DNA of 64,000 bases, from NCBI GenBank assembly GCA_943789205.1, contig CALSTG010000001.1, positions 1,230,435-1,294,434 on the forward strand. The letters are read 5' to 3'. Positions within the stretch are counted from its first letter, which is position 1. The number at the start of each line of letters is the position of its first letter. Positions 27,181 to 36,533 of this stretch are shown here, one piece after another. The translations under genes and the position numbers were made by a program. The notes beneath the pieces are model-generated. The model had not been told where the DNA came from. It saw nothing but the letters and a program-made list of their open reading frames with translations, and ran no database searches. This DNA comes from an uncultured Flavobacteriales bacterium (GTDB lineage Bacteria > Bacteroidota > Bacteroidia > Flavobacteriales_D > Crocinitomicaceae).

Positions 27181-28434
27181 CTAGGGCGTATGTTTTTTAA
27201 CAATAATGCTTGTATTATGTCCCCCAAAACCAAAAGTATTGGAGAGCGCAATATTAACCGTTCTTTTTTGTGCTTTATTGAAAGTGAAGTTCAGCTTTTC
27301 ATCGAGAGCTGGATCTGGAATTGTATTATTTATTGTAGGAGGAACGATATCTTCTTTAACAGATAAGACACAAGCTATGGCTTCAATTGCACCTGCTGCA
27401 CCGAGCAGATGACCTGTCATAGACTTTGTGGAACTAATATTCAAATTATAGGCATGCTCTCCGAAGACTTCCTCGATTGCTTTAACTTCCGCTACGTCAC
27501 CCAAAGGTGTTGAGGTACCGTGAACATTAACATAATCGATATCTTCTGGATTAATTTCAGCATCTTCTAATGCTGCAATCATAGTATTTTTTGCGCCGAG
27601 CCCTTCAGGATGTGGAGCTGTCATATGATAAGCATCTCCAGACATTCCACCACCAATAACTTCGGCATAAATTTTAGCACCCCTTTTTAGGGCATGCTCA
27701 TATTCTTCTAGGATCAAGGCTCCTGAGCCTTCACCTAAAACAAAACCGTCTCGCTCAGCATCGAATGGCCTAGAGGCAGTTTGTGGTGTTTCATTTCGAG
27801 TGGAAAGTGCACGGAGCGCATTGAATCCTCCCATACCCATTTCGTTAACACAAGCTTCTGAACCGCCAGTTACGATGGCGTCAGCTTTTCCTAGGCGTAT
27901 GATGTTAAAGGAATCAATAATAGCATTGGTTGCAGATGCACAAGCAGAAACAGTAACATAGTTTGGCCCTCTTAAGCTATTTTTGATTGAGATTTGACCT
28001 GCTGCCATATCCGCAATCATTTTCGGAATAAAGAAAGGATTTAGGCGCGGAGGCCCATCACTTGCAAAGTAACTTTTAGCTTCTTCTTGAAATGTATTTA
28101 ATCCGCCAATACCAGAACCCCATATAACACCGATGCGGTCAAGGTTTGGGTCGGCATCAAGGATACCCGCATCTGCCAAGGCTTCATCGCTTGAAACCAT
28201 GGCATACTGCGTGAATAAGTCCATTTTACGCGCTTCTTTACGGTCGATGAAATCATTGACATTAAAATCTTTCACTTCACAAGCGAATTGCGTTTTAAAT
28301 AATGATGCATCAAAGTGAGTTATAGGTGCAGCACCGCTCTGACCAGCGGTCAAATTTTTCCAAAATTCTGACGTTGTATTACCTATCGGGGTAAGCGCGC
28401 CAAGACCAGTAACTACTACTCGTTTTAACTCCAT
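27181..28434 (-). CDS. fabF: 3-oxoacyl-ACP synthase II (KAS II)
   Basis: Condenses malonyl-ACP with acyl-ACP in fatty-acid elongation. The 417 residues carry the Cys-His-His triad: Cys in VSACASATNA (about 164), His in VNVHGTSTPLGD (about 305) and His in KSMTGHLLGAAGA (about 341). The N-terminal RVVVTGLGALTPIG is typical. It starts 24 bp after acpP and precedes rnc by about 15 bp, so one transcript is likely. Confidence 0.97.
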   Translation of the reverse strand: MELKRVVVTGLGALTPIGNTTSEFWKNLTAGQSGAAPITHFDASLFKTQFACEVKDFNVNDFIDRKEARKMDLFTQYAMVSSDEALADAGILDADPNLDRIGVIWGSGIGGLNTFQEEAKSYFASDGPPRLNPFFIPKMIADMAAGQISIKNSLRGPNYVTVSACASATNAIIDSFNIIRLGKADAIVTGGSEACVNEMGMGGFNALRALSTRNETPQTASRPFDAERDGFVLGEGSGALILEEYEHALKRGAKIYAEVIGGGMSGDAYHMTAPHPEGLGAKNTMIAALEDAEINPEDIDYVNVHGTSTPLGDVAEVKAIEEVFGEHAYNLNISSTKSMTGHLLGAAGAIEAIACVLSVKEDIVPPTINNTIPDPALDEKLNFTFNKAQKRTVNIALSNTFGFGGHNTSIIVKKHTP

Positions 28435-28458
28435 AAAGATTTATAAAGATTGCTCTTC

Positions 28459-28695
28459 TTATTTTGCGTTCTCTGTGATGTAGTCTATTGCATCACCAAC
28501 AGTTTGAATTCCTTCTGCTTTATCGTCTGGAATAGAAATATTAAATTGCTTTTCGAATTCCATGATTAACTCAACAGTGTCTAAGGAGTCAGCCCCTAAG
28601 TCATTTGTAAAACTTGCTTCGTTTGCAACCTCACTTTCTTCAACGTTTAATTTGTCTACGATGATTGCTACAACTTTTTCTCTGATATCTGACAT
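28459..28695 (-). CDS. acpP: Acyl carrier protein
   Basis: 78-residue acidic carrier of growing acyl chains. The phosphopantetheine is attached to Ser37 in [15 protein letters not shown]. Length and charge are normal. It leads the acpP-fabF-rnc cluster and is divergent from purN. Confidence 0.97.
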   Translation of the reverse strand: MSDIREKVVAIIVDKLNVEESEVANEASFTNDLGADSLDTVELIMEFEKQFNISIPDDKAEGIQTVGDAIDYITENAK

Positions 28696-28817
28696 CTTTT
28701 ATATTTTTATGTTTATGGTTGCAAAGAAAAAAAAGATATGGCCAATTAACAACATAAAGTTCAATTATTTATCAACTGAACCCTCTTGATATAATGTAAA
28801 ATAACATGACATTAACT

Positions 28818-28825
28818 TATCTTTG
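28818..28825 (+). promoter_or_regulatory. -7 box (TATCTTTG) of purN
   Basis: Exact TAnnTTTG, 12 nt before ATG 28838. It also rules out an in-frame TTG at 28823, which would lie within the promoter. Confidence 0.55.
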
Positions 28826-28837
28826 CACCCACAAGCT

Positions 28838-29407
28838 ATGAGGAGGATTGCGATTTTTATATCAGGAGAGGGCTCGAACGCCTTGAAAATGCTGGATGAA
28901 TACAGCTCCTCTCAGACGATTGACGTTGCTTTGGTCTATAGTTCAAAACACAATTTAAAGGTCCAAAATGCTTGTAAAGAAAAGGGGGTAGAATTTCATT
29001 TTCTTACATGGAACCTTAAAACTCAGGAGGATATTCTTGGGCTTTGTATAAAAAAAGACATTAGCTGGGTTGTTCTTGCTGGTTTTTTAAAATTAATTCC
29101 TGAGTCTTTTATTGATTCTTTTCCAAATAAAATTGTAAATATTCATCCTGCCCTATTGCCTAAATTTGGTGGAAAAGGCATGTACGGAATGCGCGTTCAT
29201 GAAGCAGTTATTGCGTCTAAAAGCAGTGAATCAGGTATAAGTATCCATTTTGTTAATGGAGCCTACGATGAGGGACAAATTATTGCCCAATTTAAGGTCG
29301 GTCTTGAACCAAACGAAACACCAGAAACGTTAAGCTTGAAAATAAGAACTTTAGAGCATATGTATTTTTCTGAAACAGTAGTTCAATTAGTTCAAGGTAA
29401 TCTTTAA
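28838..29407 (+). CDS. purN: Phosphoribosylglycinamide formyltransferase
   Basis: Transfers a formyl group from 10-formyl-THF to GAR in purine synthesis. 189 residues: RRIAIFISGEGSNALKML (substrate loop), VLAGFLKLIPESF, VNIHPALLPKFGGKGMYG with catalytic Asn and His, and YDEGQIIAQ with the Asp. ATG 28838 matches the family start and the promoter. It ends 5 bp before the convergent kynU. Confidence 0.95.
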   Translation: MRRIAIFISGEGSNALKMLDEYSSSQTIDVALVYSSKHNLKVQNACKEKGVEFHFLTWNLKTQEDILGLCIKKDISWVVLAGFLKLIPESFIDSFPNKIVNIHPALLPKFGGKGMYGMRVHEAVIASKSSESGISIHFVNGAYDEGQIIAQFKVGLEPNETPETLSLKIRTLEHMYFSETVVQLVQGNL

Positions 29408-29412
29408 GAAAA

Positions 29413-30672
29413 CTATCTCCCGAGGACCTCTGCAAAATGCCAGCAATCTTCAAAGGAGTTGTAAAGAGGTGCTGGAGCAATTCGAATTACATTTGGCTCC
29501 CTCCAGTCAGCAATGATTCCTTGCTCTGTAAGTAAATCAAACTTCTTTTTTCCGTCTTTTTCTAATACTAGGGACAATTGAGAACCCCTTTCAAAAATAG
29601 AGTTTGGTGTGATGATTTTGAGAAAATTGCCATTTTCTGCAGAAACTTTAAGTATAAGGTATTCAAGGTAAGCAGTAATTAAATCACGTTTTGAACCTAT
29701 TCGTTCCATCCCAGCATCCTTAAATATTTGCAGTGACGATAGATGCGCGGCCATCCCCAATACGGGAGCGTTGCTTAATTGCCATCCCTCGGCACCCTTG
29801 ATAGGAACGAATTGGTCTTCCATGAGAAAACGTTGTTCCTTATCATGGCCCCACCAACCAGCGAACCTCTTAAGCTCTGCGTTTTCAGCATGTTTTTCAT
29901 GTACAAATATTCCAGAGACCCCTCCAGGAGATGAGTTTAAATATTTGTAGGAGCACCATGTTGCAAAGTCAATATTCCAATCGTGTAATGACAGGTTTAC
30001 ATTTCCAGCGGCATGAGCTAAATCAAAACCAACTATAGCGCCTGCTTTATGACCAGCCTTTGTGATTTCTTGTAGATTAAAGAATTGTCCTGTGTAATAA
30101 TTTACGCCACCCATAAAAACAAGTGCAAGTTCATCCTTATGTTTATCAATTGCACTAAGAATATCCTCATGATGAATGGTTTCTTCACCATCTCTAGGAC
30201 CAATTTCAATAAGATGTTCTTTATTATAACCATGGAATTCAAGCTGAGACATTAAAGCGTATTGATCGCTTGGAAATGCCTTCTTTTCACAAAGAATTTT
30301 CGTTCTTTTTCCATTGGGTTGATAAAACGAAACCATCAGTAAATGGATGTTCGTTGTTAAGGAGTGCGTAACGACAGTTTCAATAGGTTTAGCTCCAACG
30401 ACATAAGCACTTAATTCTGTGAGCTGTTCGTGGTAGCTATACCAAGGTCGTCGAGACATAAAGTGGCCTTCAACACCGTATTTAGCCCAATCATCCAGCT
30501 CCTCTTCTATCATTTTACGTGTTGACTTAGGCTGAAGTCCAAGAGAATTTCCAGTAAAATAAATAATTTCTTTTTTGTGGAAATCTGGGAAAAGGAATTT
30601 TTCTCGAAAGGAATTCAAAGGATCATTAGCATCCATTTTTTTTGCAAATTCTAGGCTAGATTCGAAGGTCAT
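29413..30672 (-). CDS. kynU: Kynureninase
   Basis: PLP enzyme that splits kynurenine (or 3-hydroxykynurenine) to anthranilate (or 3-hydroxyanthranilate) and alanine, part of tryptophan breakdown or NAD synthesis. The 419 residues have the family N-terminus ([27 protein letters not shown]), [12 protein letters not shown] with the PLP-contact Asp, [20 protein letters not shown] with the Schiff-base Lys, and a C-terminal [17 protein letters not shown]. No other kyn gene is nearby. Divergent from hemL. Confidence 0.95.
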   Translation of the reverse strand: MTFESSLEFAKKMDANDPLNSFREKFLFPDFHKKEIIYFTGNSLGLQPKSTRKMIEEELDDWAKYGVEGHFMSRRPWYSYHEQLTELSAYVVGAKPIETVVTHSLTTNIHLLMVSFYQPNGKRTKILCEKKAFPSDQYALMSQLEFHGYNKEHLIEIGPRDGEETIHHEDILSAIDKHKDELALVFMGGVNYYTGQFFNLQEITKAGHKAGAIVGFDLAHAAGNVNLSLHDWNIDFATWCSYKYLNSSPGGVSGIFVHEKHAENAELKRFAGWWGHDKEQRFLMEDQFVPIKGAEGWQLSNAPVLGMAAHLSSLQIFKDAGMERIGSKRDLITAYLEYLILKVSAENGNFLKIITPNSIFERGSQLSLVLEKDGKKKFDLLTEQGIIADWREPNVIRIAPAPLYNSFEDCWHFAEVLGR

Positions 30673-30688
30673 ACGTTCTTATTATTGC

Positions 30689-30696
30689 TATTTTCG
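30689..30696 (+). promoter_or_regulatory. Possible -7 box (TATTTTCG) of hemL
   Basis: One mismatch to TAnnTTTG; the same TAnnTTCG variant occurs before ftsX and the DUF6962-like gene. It lies 18 nt before ATG 30715 and is interleaved with the kynU promoter on the other strand. Confidence 0.4.
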
Positions 30697-30701
30697 TGCT
30701 G

Positions 30702-30709
30702 CAAATATA
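30702..30709 (-). promoter_or_regulatory. -7 box (TATATTTG) of kynU
   Basis: Exact TAnnTTTG on the minus strand, 29 nt upstream of the kynU ATG at 30672, inside the short kynU-hemL intergenic region. Confidence 0.5.
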
Positions 30710-30714
30710 AGATA

Positions 30715-32019
30715 ATGAAAAGGAATGACACATACACCTACGCGCGCTCAAGTAAATTGTTTTCTGCCGCAAAAAAAGTAATACCAGGAGGGGTAAATTC
30801 ACCTGTTCGGGCCTTTAAATCTGTCGGTGGTGAGCCTATTTTTATTGAAAAAGCTGAGGGGGCATATTTATTTGATGCAGATGCAAATCAATATATAGAT
30901 TTTATTGCCTCATGGGGACCAATGATCTTGGGTCATGCGCATGAGGAGGTTGTGAATGCTTTAATGTCAAGCGCGCGAAAAGGAACTTCATTTGGAATCC
31001 CAACAGCACTTGAAACTAAGATTGCCGAGCTTGCTTGTAAAATGGCTCCTAATGTTGATCAAATTAGATTTGTAAATTCAGGAACCGAAGCATGCATGAG
31101 TGCTATTCGATTGGCAAGAGGTTTTACAGGTAAAGATAAAATCATCAAGTTTTCAGGTTGCTATCATGGGCACTCTGATTCTTTTTTAATAGAAGCCGGT
31201 AGTGGCGCTGTTACTTTTGGTAGTCCAAATAGTCCTGGTGTAACCCAAGGAACGGCAAAAGACACCTTACTCGCCCGATACAACGACTTAAATAATGTTG
31301 AAGAGATTTTTAAAGCAAATGCCGGAGAGCTTGCAGCAGTTATTATCGAACCAGTTGCGGGAAACATGGGTTGTATACCACCAGTAAAAGGTTTTCTTGA
31401 AGGGATTCGTCAGCTTTGTGATGAACATGGGGTGCTATTTATCTTTGATGAGGTAATGACTGGGTTTCGACTCGCTCCCGGAGGAGCACAGGAGTTGTTG
31501 GACATAAGAGCGGACATTGTGACCTATGGAAAGGTGATTGGTGGCGGCTTGCCTGTAGGCGCTTTTGGTGCTAGAAAAGAAATCATGTCACATCTTGCTC
31601 CTGAAGGACCTGTTTATCAGGCGGGAACATTAAGCGGGAATCCTCTTGCAATGTCTGCAGGTTACACGACACTGTCAATTTTAAATGAAAGCCCTGATTT
31701 GTATCAACGCTTAAATCAAAAGACAACTTATTTAAAGGATCAAATGAAGCCCTTGTTGGATGAAAAAGGAATCCCTTATCAACTGAATCAGTTAGGTTCA
31801 ATGATGTCTTTGCACTTCACTGAGCATCCTGTTACTGATTTTGAATCTTCGAGTACAGGTAATAATGCCTTTTTCAATGCCTATTTCCATGGGATGCTTG
31901 AGCGTGGCATTTACCTTCCCCCGAGTGCCTTTGAAAGCTATTTCTTGAATGATGCCATAAGCTATAAAGATTTGGACTTTACACTAGATGCTTTTCAACA
32001 AGTTTTAAAGGCGCTTTAA
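30715..32019 (+). CDS. hemL: Glutamate-1-semialdehyde 2,1-aminomutase
   Basis: Makes 5-aminolevulinate from glutamate 1-semialdehyde for heme synthesis. The 434 residues include [44 protein letters not shown] and the PLP lysine in [12 protein letters not shown] (about 272). ATG 30715 gives the family start [16 protein letters not shown]; upstream in-frame codons lie in the promoter. The kynU promoter is interleaved on the opposite strand. Confidence 0.96.
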   Translation: MKRNDTYTYARSSKLFSAAKKVIPGGVNSPVRAFKSVGGEPIFIEKAEGAYLFDADANQYIDFIASWGPMILGHAHEEVVNALMSSARKGTSFGIPTALETKIAELACKMAPNVDQIRFVNSGTEACMSAIRLARGFTGKDKIIKFSGCYHGHSDSFLIEAGSGAVTFGSPNSPGVTQGTAKDTLLARYNDLNNVEEIFKANAGELAAVIIEPVAGNMGCIPPVKGFLEGIRQLCDEHGVLFIFDEVMTGFRLAPGGAQELLDIRADIVTYGKVIGGGLPVGAFGARKEIMSHLAPEGPVYQAGTLSGNPLAMSAGYTTLSILNESPDLYQRLNQKTTYLKDQMKPLLDEKGIPYQLNQLGSMMSLHFTEHPVTDFESSSTGNNAFFNAYFHGMLERGIYLPPSAFESYFLNDAISYKDLDFTLDAFQQVLKAL

Positions 32020-32104
32020 AACAAAAGTTAGTCACATTTAATTTTATTGTGAACATTTATGGTTAGTTATTGTTAACGTATTGTAATCCCAAAGATTATT
32101 CACG

Positions 32105-32431
32105 TTGACACAACACAAAGGAAAAATATTAGAAAAAGCGGTTCGGGAAAGCGGTATACCTCTTACAAAGCTTACAAAGCGAATCAACAAGAGTCGTAGG
32201 TGGATCTATAATGCCTTTGAGAATCCTAACCTTTCAATTGAATACATTATTGAGATAGGTGAAATAATACATTATGATTTTTCCGAAGTTTTAGTGGAGC
32301 TTAAAAAGTTCAAAATTTCAGCATTGAAAAGCAGTCCTTCTGTAGATCAAGAATATCCTGAATATTGGAAAAACAAATATTTAGAGCTTCTAGAGAAGTA
32401 TAATCAAATTTTAGAAAGAAAGTTAGCCTAA
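32105..32431 (+). CDS. Small helix-turn-helix protein
   Basis: 108 residues. The first 65 look like an XRE-type HTH: GIPLTKLTKRINKSRRWIYNAF followed by LSIEYIIEIGEIIHYDFSEVL. The remainder (QEYPEYWKNKYLELLEKYNQILERK) is a probable coiled coil for dimerisation. TTG 32105 is the only reasonable start. It sits 27 bp before the SDR-led carotenoid operon but that operon has its own promoter, so local regulation is possible, not shown. Confidence 0.68.
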   Translation: MTQHKGKILEKAVRESGIPLTKLTKRINKSRRWIYNAFENPNLSIEYIIEIGEIIHYDFSEVLVELKKFKISALKSSPSVDQEYPEYWKNKYLELLEKYNQILERKLA

Positions 32432-32446
32432 CCCCGGCTACTTATT

Positions 32447-32454
32447 TAACTTTG
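32447..32454 (+). promoter_or_regulatory. -7 box (TAACTTTG) of the carotenoid operon
   Basis: Exact TAnnTTTG ending 4 nt before the GTG start at 32459; the mRNA is expected to be leaderless or nearly so. Confidence 0.55.
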
Positions 32455-32458
32455 TTTC

Positions 32459-33463
32459 GTGGTATTTATAACAGGATCTTCCGGATTAGTAGGCTCGCAT
32501 TTAATCTATGCCCTTACAGTTAAAGGAGAGAAGATTAGAGCATTATACCGTTCAAAAGAAAGTATAAAAAACGTACAAAGCCTCTTTGCATACTACAATA
32601 AAGAAAACAACACCTCTTACTCTACGGATTTTATTGAATGGGTTGAGGGTGATATTTTGGATACTAACTCCCTTGACGCAGCAATGAAAGGAATCACGAC
32701 AGTCTTCCATTGCGCAGCCACCGTTACTTTTTTAAAAGCAGATTTTCATACCTGTATCAAAGTCAACCGCATCGGTACCGCAAATGTGGTTAATGCATGC
32801 CTTACCAATAACATTGAAAAACTCTGTTATGTAAGCTCTACAGCTGCTATTGGCACTAGCAAAGGTGTAATTACCGAAGAAACAAAATGGGCCCCTGGCC
32901 GATTGGTTAGTGGCTACTCAGTATCTAAGCACAGCGCTGAAAAAGAGGTTTTTAGGGGTGCTGCCGAAGGGCTAAAGGTTTCCATTGTGAATCCATGCTT
33001 AATTCTTGGCCCTGGTAATTGGAATCAGAGCTCGCTTACGATATTGCAAGCAGCATTGAAGGCTCCTCCATTTTTTACGTCAGGTACAAACGCTATTGTC
33101 GACGCCCGTGATGTTGCAAATTATTTAATATTATTGTCAGAATCTGATGAAAGTGAGGAAAAATATCTCTTGATAGGAGAAAATATTAGCTTTCAGGAAT
33201 TATTTACAAAGTTGAGTTCACAGCTCAATGTGCGCAAGCCAAAATATAAAATGAATCCAATTGTGGCCAAACTATCCGCATTTATTCTAGAGTATGTTTT
33301 AGGGTTTTTCGGAAAGAAAAGTCCTGTAAGCATAGAGAGTATGCAATCGGCATATAAGGAGTTAAGCTACAGTAATAAAAAAGCGAAAGAACGATTTAAT
33401 TATACTTTTTATACAATAGATGAAAGCATTAAAAATGCGATAAATGGGAGGTTTGATGGTTAA
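32459..33463 (+). CDS. NAD-dependent epimerase/dehydratase (extended SDR)
   Basis: 334 residues with the NAD-binding GSSGLVGSHL (6-15), the Asn/Ala strand FHCAATVTF, and the active-site Tyr153-x3-Lys157 in SGYSVSKHSA after a Ser-rich strand. It resembles dihydroflavonol-reductase-like SDRs. GTG 32459 is fixed by the promoter and by MVFITGSSG. It is coupled to the downstream carotenoid genes (8-nt overlap), so it may act on a carotenoid end-group or sugar, or be a passenger. Substrate unknown. Confidence 0.88.
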   Translation: MVFITGSSGLVGSHLIYALTVKGEKIRALYRSKESIKNVQSLFAYYNKENNTSYSTDFIEWVEGDILDTNSLDAAMKGITTVFHCAATVTFLKADFHTCIKVNRIGTANVVNACLTNNIEKLCYVSSTAAIGTSKGVITEETKWAPGRLVSGYSVSKHSAEKEVFRGAAEGLKVSIVNPCLILGPGNWNQSSLTILQAALKAPPFFTSGTNAIVDARDVANYLILLSESDESEEKYLLIGENISFQELFTKLSSQLNVRKPKYKMNPIVAKLSAFILEYVLGFFGKKSPVSIESMQSAYKELSYSNKKAKERFNYTFYTIDESIKNAINGRFDG

Positions 33464-34103
33464 AATATTAGGTAAAAAGCGCTCTCAACAGGACCTTATT
33501 ATGGCGCTGTTTTGTATCATTTATTTGGTTGGAATTATTGGTTTTTTCACTCCTTTTCTTAGAGCTATTTGGCTTCCTATGTCAGGATTGATTTTATACC
33601 TGACTACGTTTGGCGTTATTGCTTCGAGTAAGCAAAAAGGAAAGCTAACGTTGTTCTTGTTTCTAGCTTTTTGTATCGGTTTTACCTCAGAGGTAATCGG
33701 TGTAAAAACAGGTATTTTGTTTGGGGATTATAGCTATGGGAGTAATTTAGGTTATAAGTTTTCGGGTGTGCCTATCGTCATAGGTTTGCTTTGGGGGGTG
33801 CTTGCGGTGAGCAGTGCATCGTGTTTGGCACAATTCCCAACTCTTAAAAAACAAGCACCATTTTTAGCAGCACTTCTAATGCTAGGCATCGATTATATTA
33901 TGGAGCCTGTGGCAATTGCTAGTGGTTTTTGGAGCTGGCACGGGTCTGATGTACCTCTTTGGAATTACATTTGCTGGTTTGCAATCGCATGGATTTTACA
34001 GATTATATTAAAGAGAGGAATGTTTCTTGAATCGAACAAAGTCTTTAACCTAGTGTTCATCTTGTTGGCAGTCTTTTTTTCTTTGTTAAATTTATACCAA
34101 TGA
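33456..34103 (+). CDS. Carotenoid biosynthesis membrane protein (DUF422/CruF-like)
   Basis: 215 residues with about six to seven helices and the family segments EVIGVKTGILFGDYSYGSNLGYKFSGVP in form and LGIDYIMEPVA..SGFWSW. Members (CruF type) hydrate or modify the psi end of carotenes. A rare Shine-Dalgarno-like GGGAGG at 33446-33451 lies 4 nt before ATG 33456, favouring it over ATG 33444. It overlaps the SDR stop by 8 nt and crtZ by 4 nt. Exact reaction uncertain. Confidence 0.85.
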   Translation: MVKILGKKRSQQDLIMALFCIIYLVGIIGFFTPFLRAIWLPMSGLILYLTTFGVIASSKQKGKLTLFLFLAFCIGFTSEVIGVKTGILFGDYSYGSNLGYKFSGVPIVIGLLWGVLAVSSASCLAQFPTLKKQAPFLAALLMLGIDYIMEPVAIASGFWSWHGSDVPLWNYICWFAIAWILQIILKRGMFLESNKVFNLVFILLAVFFSLLNLYQ

Positions 34104-34582
34104 TGCTTATTCTCGGTCTATTAGTGTTAATTGCTTCCTTTTTCGGAATGGAGTTCATGGCTTGGTTTACCCACAAGTATCTTATGCATGGAGGTATGTG
34201 GTTTTTTCACAAAGACCATCACCAAACGGAACCTGGATTCTTTGAAAAAAACGATGTTTTTTTTCTTATTTATGCTGTCCCCTCTTGGCTTTTAATTATG
34301 CTAGGATCGATGAACGGAATGTGGATTCCAGTATGGATTGGGTTTGGAATTTTGGCTTATGGCATCTGCTATTTTTTAATTCATGACGTATACATACACC
34401 GCAGGTTTAAATGGTTTCGCGATATAGACCACCCCTATTTTTACGCGATTCGTAAAGCGCACAAAATTCACCATAAGTACAGAGGGAAAGAGGACGGTGA
34501 GTGTTTTGGAATGCTCGTGGTGCCTTATAAATTTTACAAAGAAGCGAAATTAACCTACGAAAGAAGAGGTCTTAAAAAATGA
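34100..34582 (+). CDS. crtZ: Beta-carotene 3-hydroxylase
   Basis: Membrane di-iron hydroxylase that adds 3-OH groups to beta-ionone rings, leading to zeaxanthin. The 160 residues carry the histidine clusters HKYLMH, HKDHH, HDVYIH and HKIHH expected of the family, spread between membrane helices. It overlaps both neighbours by 4 nt (ATGA), so translation is coupled through the operon. Confidence 0.93.
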   Translation: MMLILGLLVLIASFFGMEFMAWFTHKYLMHGGMWFFHKDHHQTEPGFFEKNDVFFLIYAVPSWLLIMLGSMNGMWIPVWIGFGILAYGICYFLIHDVYIHRRFKWFRDIDHPYFYAIRKAHKIHHKYRGKEDGECFGMLVVPYKFYKEAKLTYERRGLKK

Positions 34583-35274
34583 GTTTATATCTGATTTTGA
34601 TGCTCGTGTCGTTTGGTTCATGCCTAGTCTTGAGTTTCGATAAAAAAGTAGCGTTTTATAAAAACATCCGCTTTTTTGTGCCAGCCGTTTTTATTGTAGC
34701 TATTCCTTTTTTGATTTGGGATCAGTATTTCACCATAAACGGCGTCTGGGGGTTTAACGAGACCTACCTGCAAGGTATTTTTATCGGGAACCTGCCTATT
34801 GAAGAGGTTCTATTTTTCTTTTTAATTCCTTATTGCTGCGTCTTTATTTATGAGGTACTTATTGCTTACTTCCCCAATGCCTCCTTGAATAAACTTACTA
34901 AGATATTTTCCTTGATATTTGTTTTATCCGGGACACTTTTAGCGCTCATGAACCTTGACAACTGGTATACGCTGTCTGCATGCTCTTTGGCAGTTTTGTG
35001 TGTTGTGTTTGCGATGAGAGGAAAATATGTTTGGTATCCTAGAGCGGTATTTGCCTTTTTAGTAGCAATCCTTCCCTTTTTAATTGTCAATGGTGTACTC
35101 ACAGGAGCAACGACTCCCGAACCAATCGTCTGGTATTCCGAACTTCATATCACGGGTGTTAGAATCGTCACGATTCCAATAGAGGATGTCTTCTACAACT
35201 TCAGCTTGTTGATTCCAATTATGGGAGTTTATCATTATCTCAGGGCTCGACATTACGGTATTGAAATGAAATAA
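34579..35274 (+). CDS. Lycopene cyclase domain protein (CrtYcd type)
   Basis: 231 residues with two tandem three-helix lycopene-cyclase units. Each has the conserved acidic motif: NLPIEEVLFFFLIPY (about 74-88) and TIPIEDVFYNFSLLIP (about 198-213). Such fused CrtYc-CrtYd proteins cyclise lycopene to beta-carotene without FAD. It closes the operon, coupled to crtZ by a 4-nt overlap. Phytoene synthase and desaturase are not in this window. Confidence 0.92.
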   Translation: MSLYLILMLVSFGSCLVLSFDKKVAFYKNIRFFVPAVFIVAIPFLIWDQYFTINGVWGFNETYLQGIFIGNLPIEEVLFFFLIPYCCVFIYEVLIAYFPNASLNKLTKIFSLIFVLSGTLLALMNLDNWYTLSACSLAVLCVVFAMRGKYVWYPRAVFAFLVAILPFLIVNGVLTGATTPEPIVWYSELHITGVRIVTIPIEDVFYNFSLLIPIMGVYHYLRARHYGIEMK

Positions 35275-35330
35275 ACAACTGGAGGTTCAATTCTTTTTTT
35301 AGATAAAAAATTACAATTAGAGATAATCTC

Positions 35331-35338
35331 TATTTTCG
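35331..35338 (+). promoter_or_regulatory. -7 box variant (TATTTTCG) of ftsX
   Basis: TAnnTTCG form ending 4 nt before the GTG start at 35343, the same spacing seen at other near-leaderless genes here. Confidence 0.45.
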
Positions 35339-35342
35339 TATT

Positions 35343-36236
35343 GTGTCAACAAAAATCAATAAATATAGCAGAAGAGGCGTTAGAACAGGATATGCTTCAA
35401 CCGTCGTAGGAATCTCTCTGGTTCTTTTTATGATTGGCCTCATTTTGGGAGGCGTCATTGGTATCCAAGGTTTAGAAAAACAGGTTAAGGAAGATGTTCA
35501 GGTTGATTTATTTTTTAATAATGAGCTGAATGAGGCGGATATAAAAATGATTGAAATAGAGCTTCAGCAATGGCAGGAGTTTAGTGAGGTTTATTTTGTT
35601 TCTCCTGAACGTGCAATGCAAGAATTTGAAGGAGTGGGGACAAGTAAAGAAGAGATGCTCGCAATTCTTGATGGAGAAAACCCACTACCTCCAACAGTTG
35701 TTTTTAAGCCGCAGGCTGATTTTGCAAATACGAAAGGCATGACACTTATAGAGGAAAAGCTTCAGTCTGAATTTCCCGGAGCTATCGTTGAGGTAAGTTA
35801 TAGTGAATCAAGCCTTGAAGATGTAAATGTAGGCTTTCAGCAATTTGTATATTTATTATTTGGCGTCGCGTTATTGCTTATTGTAATCGCTGTTGCTATG
35901 ATCAACAACACCATACGTCTTGCACTTTACGCCAAGAGATTTACCATTAAAACCATGCAATTGGTGGGTGCAAAGGGGAGCTTTATACGAAGGCCATTTA
36001 TTGTACAGGCTATCATTCAAGGTGTGCTGTCTGCTATTTTTGGCTTGTTCCTTTTGGTGCTTGTTTTTTATACTTCAAATAATATTTTTGATACGTTTGA
36101 GATTTCATTTAGCCATGATTCTTTTATTGTTTTGGCGGGAGCCATGCTTACATTAGGCATTTTTATGACGGTAATGTCTACTTGGTTTGCATTAAACAAG
36201 TATCTTCGCATGAGCATAGACGATTTATATTCATGA
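35343..36236 (+). CDS. ftsX: Cell division permease FtsX
   Basis: 297 residues: cytoplasmic N-terminus, first helix (about 18-38), a periplasmic domain (about 45-165, start EKQVKEDVQVDLFFNNE) and three more helices, with AMINNTIRLALYAKRFTIKTMQLVGA between. With FtsE it controls murein hydrolases at division; ftsE is not in the window. GTG 35343 is the start. First gene of ftsX-DUF3098-uppP-truB. Confidence 0.95.
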   Translation: MSTKINKYSRRGVRTGYASTVVGISLVLFMIGLILGGVIGIQGLEKQVKEDVQVDLFFNNELNEADIKMIEIELQQWQEFSEVYFVSPERAMQEFEGVGTSKEEMLAILDGENPLPPTVVFKPQADFANTKGMTLIEEKLQSEFPGAIVEVSYSESSLEDVNVGFQQFVYLLFGVALLLIVIAVAMINNTIRLALYAKRFTIKTMQLVGAKGSFIRRPFIVQAIIQGVLSAIFGLFLLVLVFYTSNNIFDTFEISFSHDSFIVLAGAMLTLGIFMTVMSTWFALNKYLRMSIDDLYS

Positions 36237-36237
36237 T

Positions 36238-36516
36238 ATGAAAAATTCAATTCCATCTGAACCACAAAAGGACGCCATCTCGCACTTTGGCTTCAACAAG
36301 TCCAATTATCGTTGGTTGTATATAGGGCTTGCCCTGAATGTTGTTGGGTTTATTTTAATGATTGGAGGAGGCGCTGAGCGTTTGGATGAATTTGATGCAT
36401 CTGCATTATTTAGCCATATGCGCATAACAGTTGCTCCTATTTTAATTGTGGCAGGTTACATTTGTATTCTTTATGCAATTATGAAACCGAGTAAAAAAGC
36501 AAAATCAGAGGAATAA
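36238..36516 (+). CDS. DUF3098 domain membrane protein
   Basis: 92 residues with two membrane helices: NYRWLYIGLALNVVGFILMIGGG and IRITVAPILIVAGYICILYAIM in form. This small family is found almost only in Bacteroidota between ftsX and uppP, as here (1-nt gap after ftsX, 17 nt before uppP), suggesting a link to envelope growth. Biochemical role unknown. Confidence 0.88.
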   Translation: MKNSIPSEPQKDAISHFGFNKSNYRWLYIGLALNVVGFILMIGGGAERLDEFDASALFSHMRITVAPILIVAGYICILYAIMKPSKKAKSEE

Positions 36517-36533
36517 CTCCTTTGCAATAGTTC

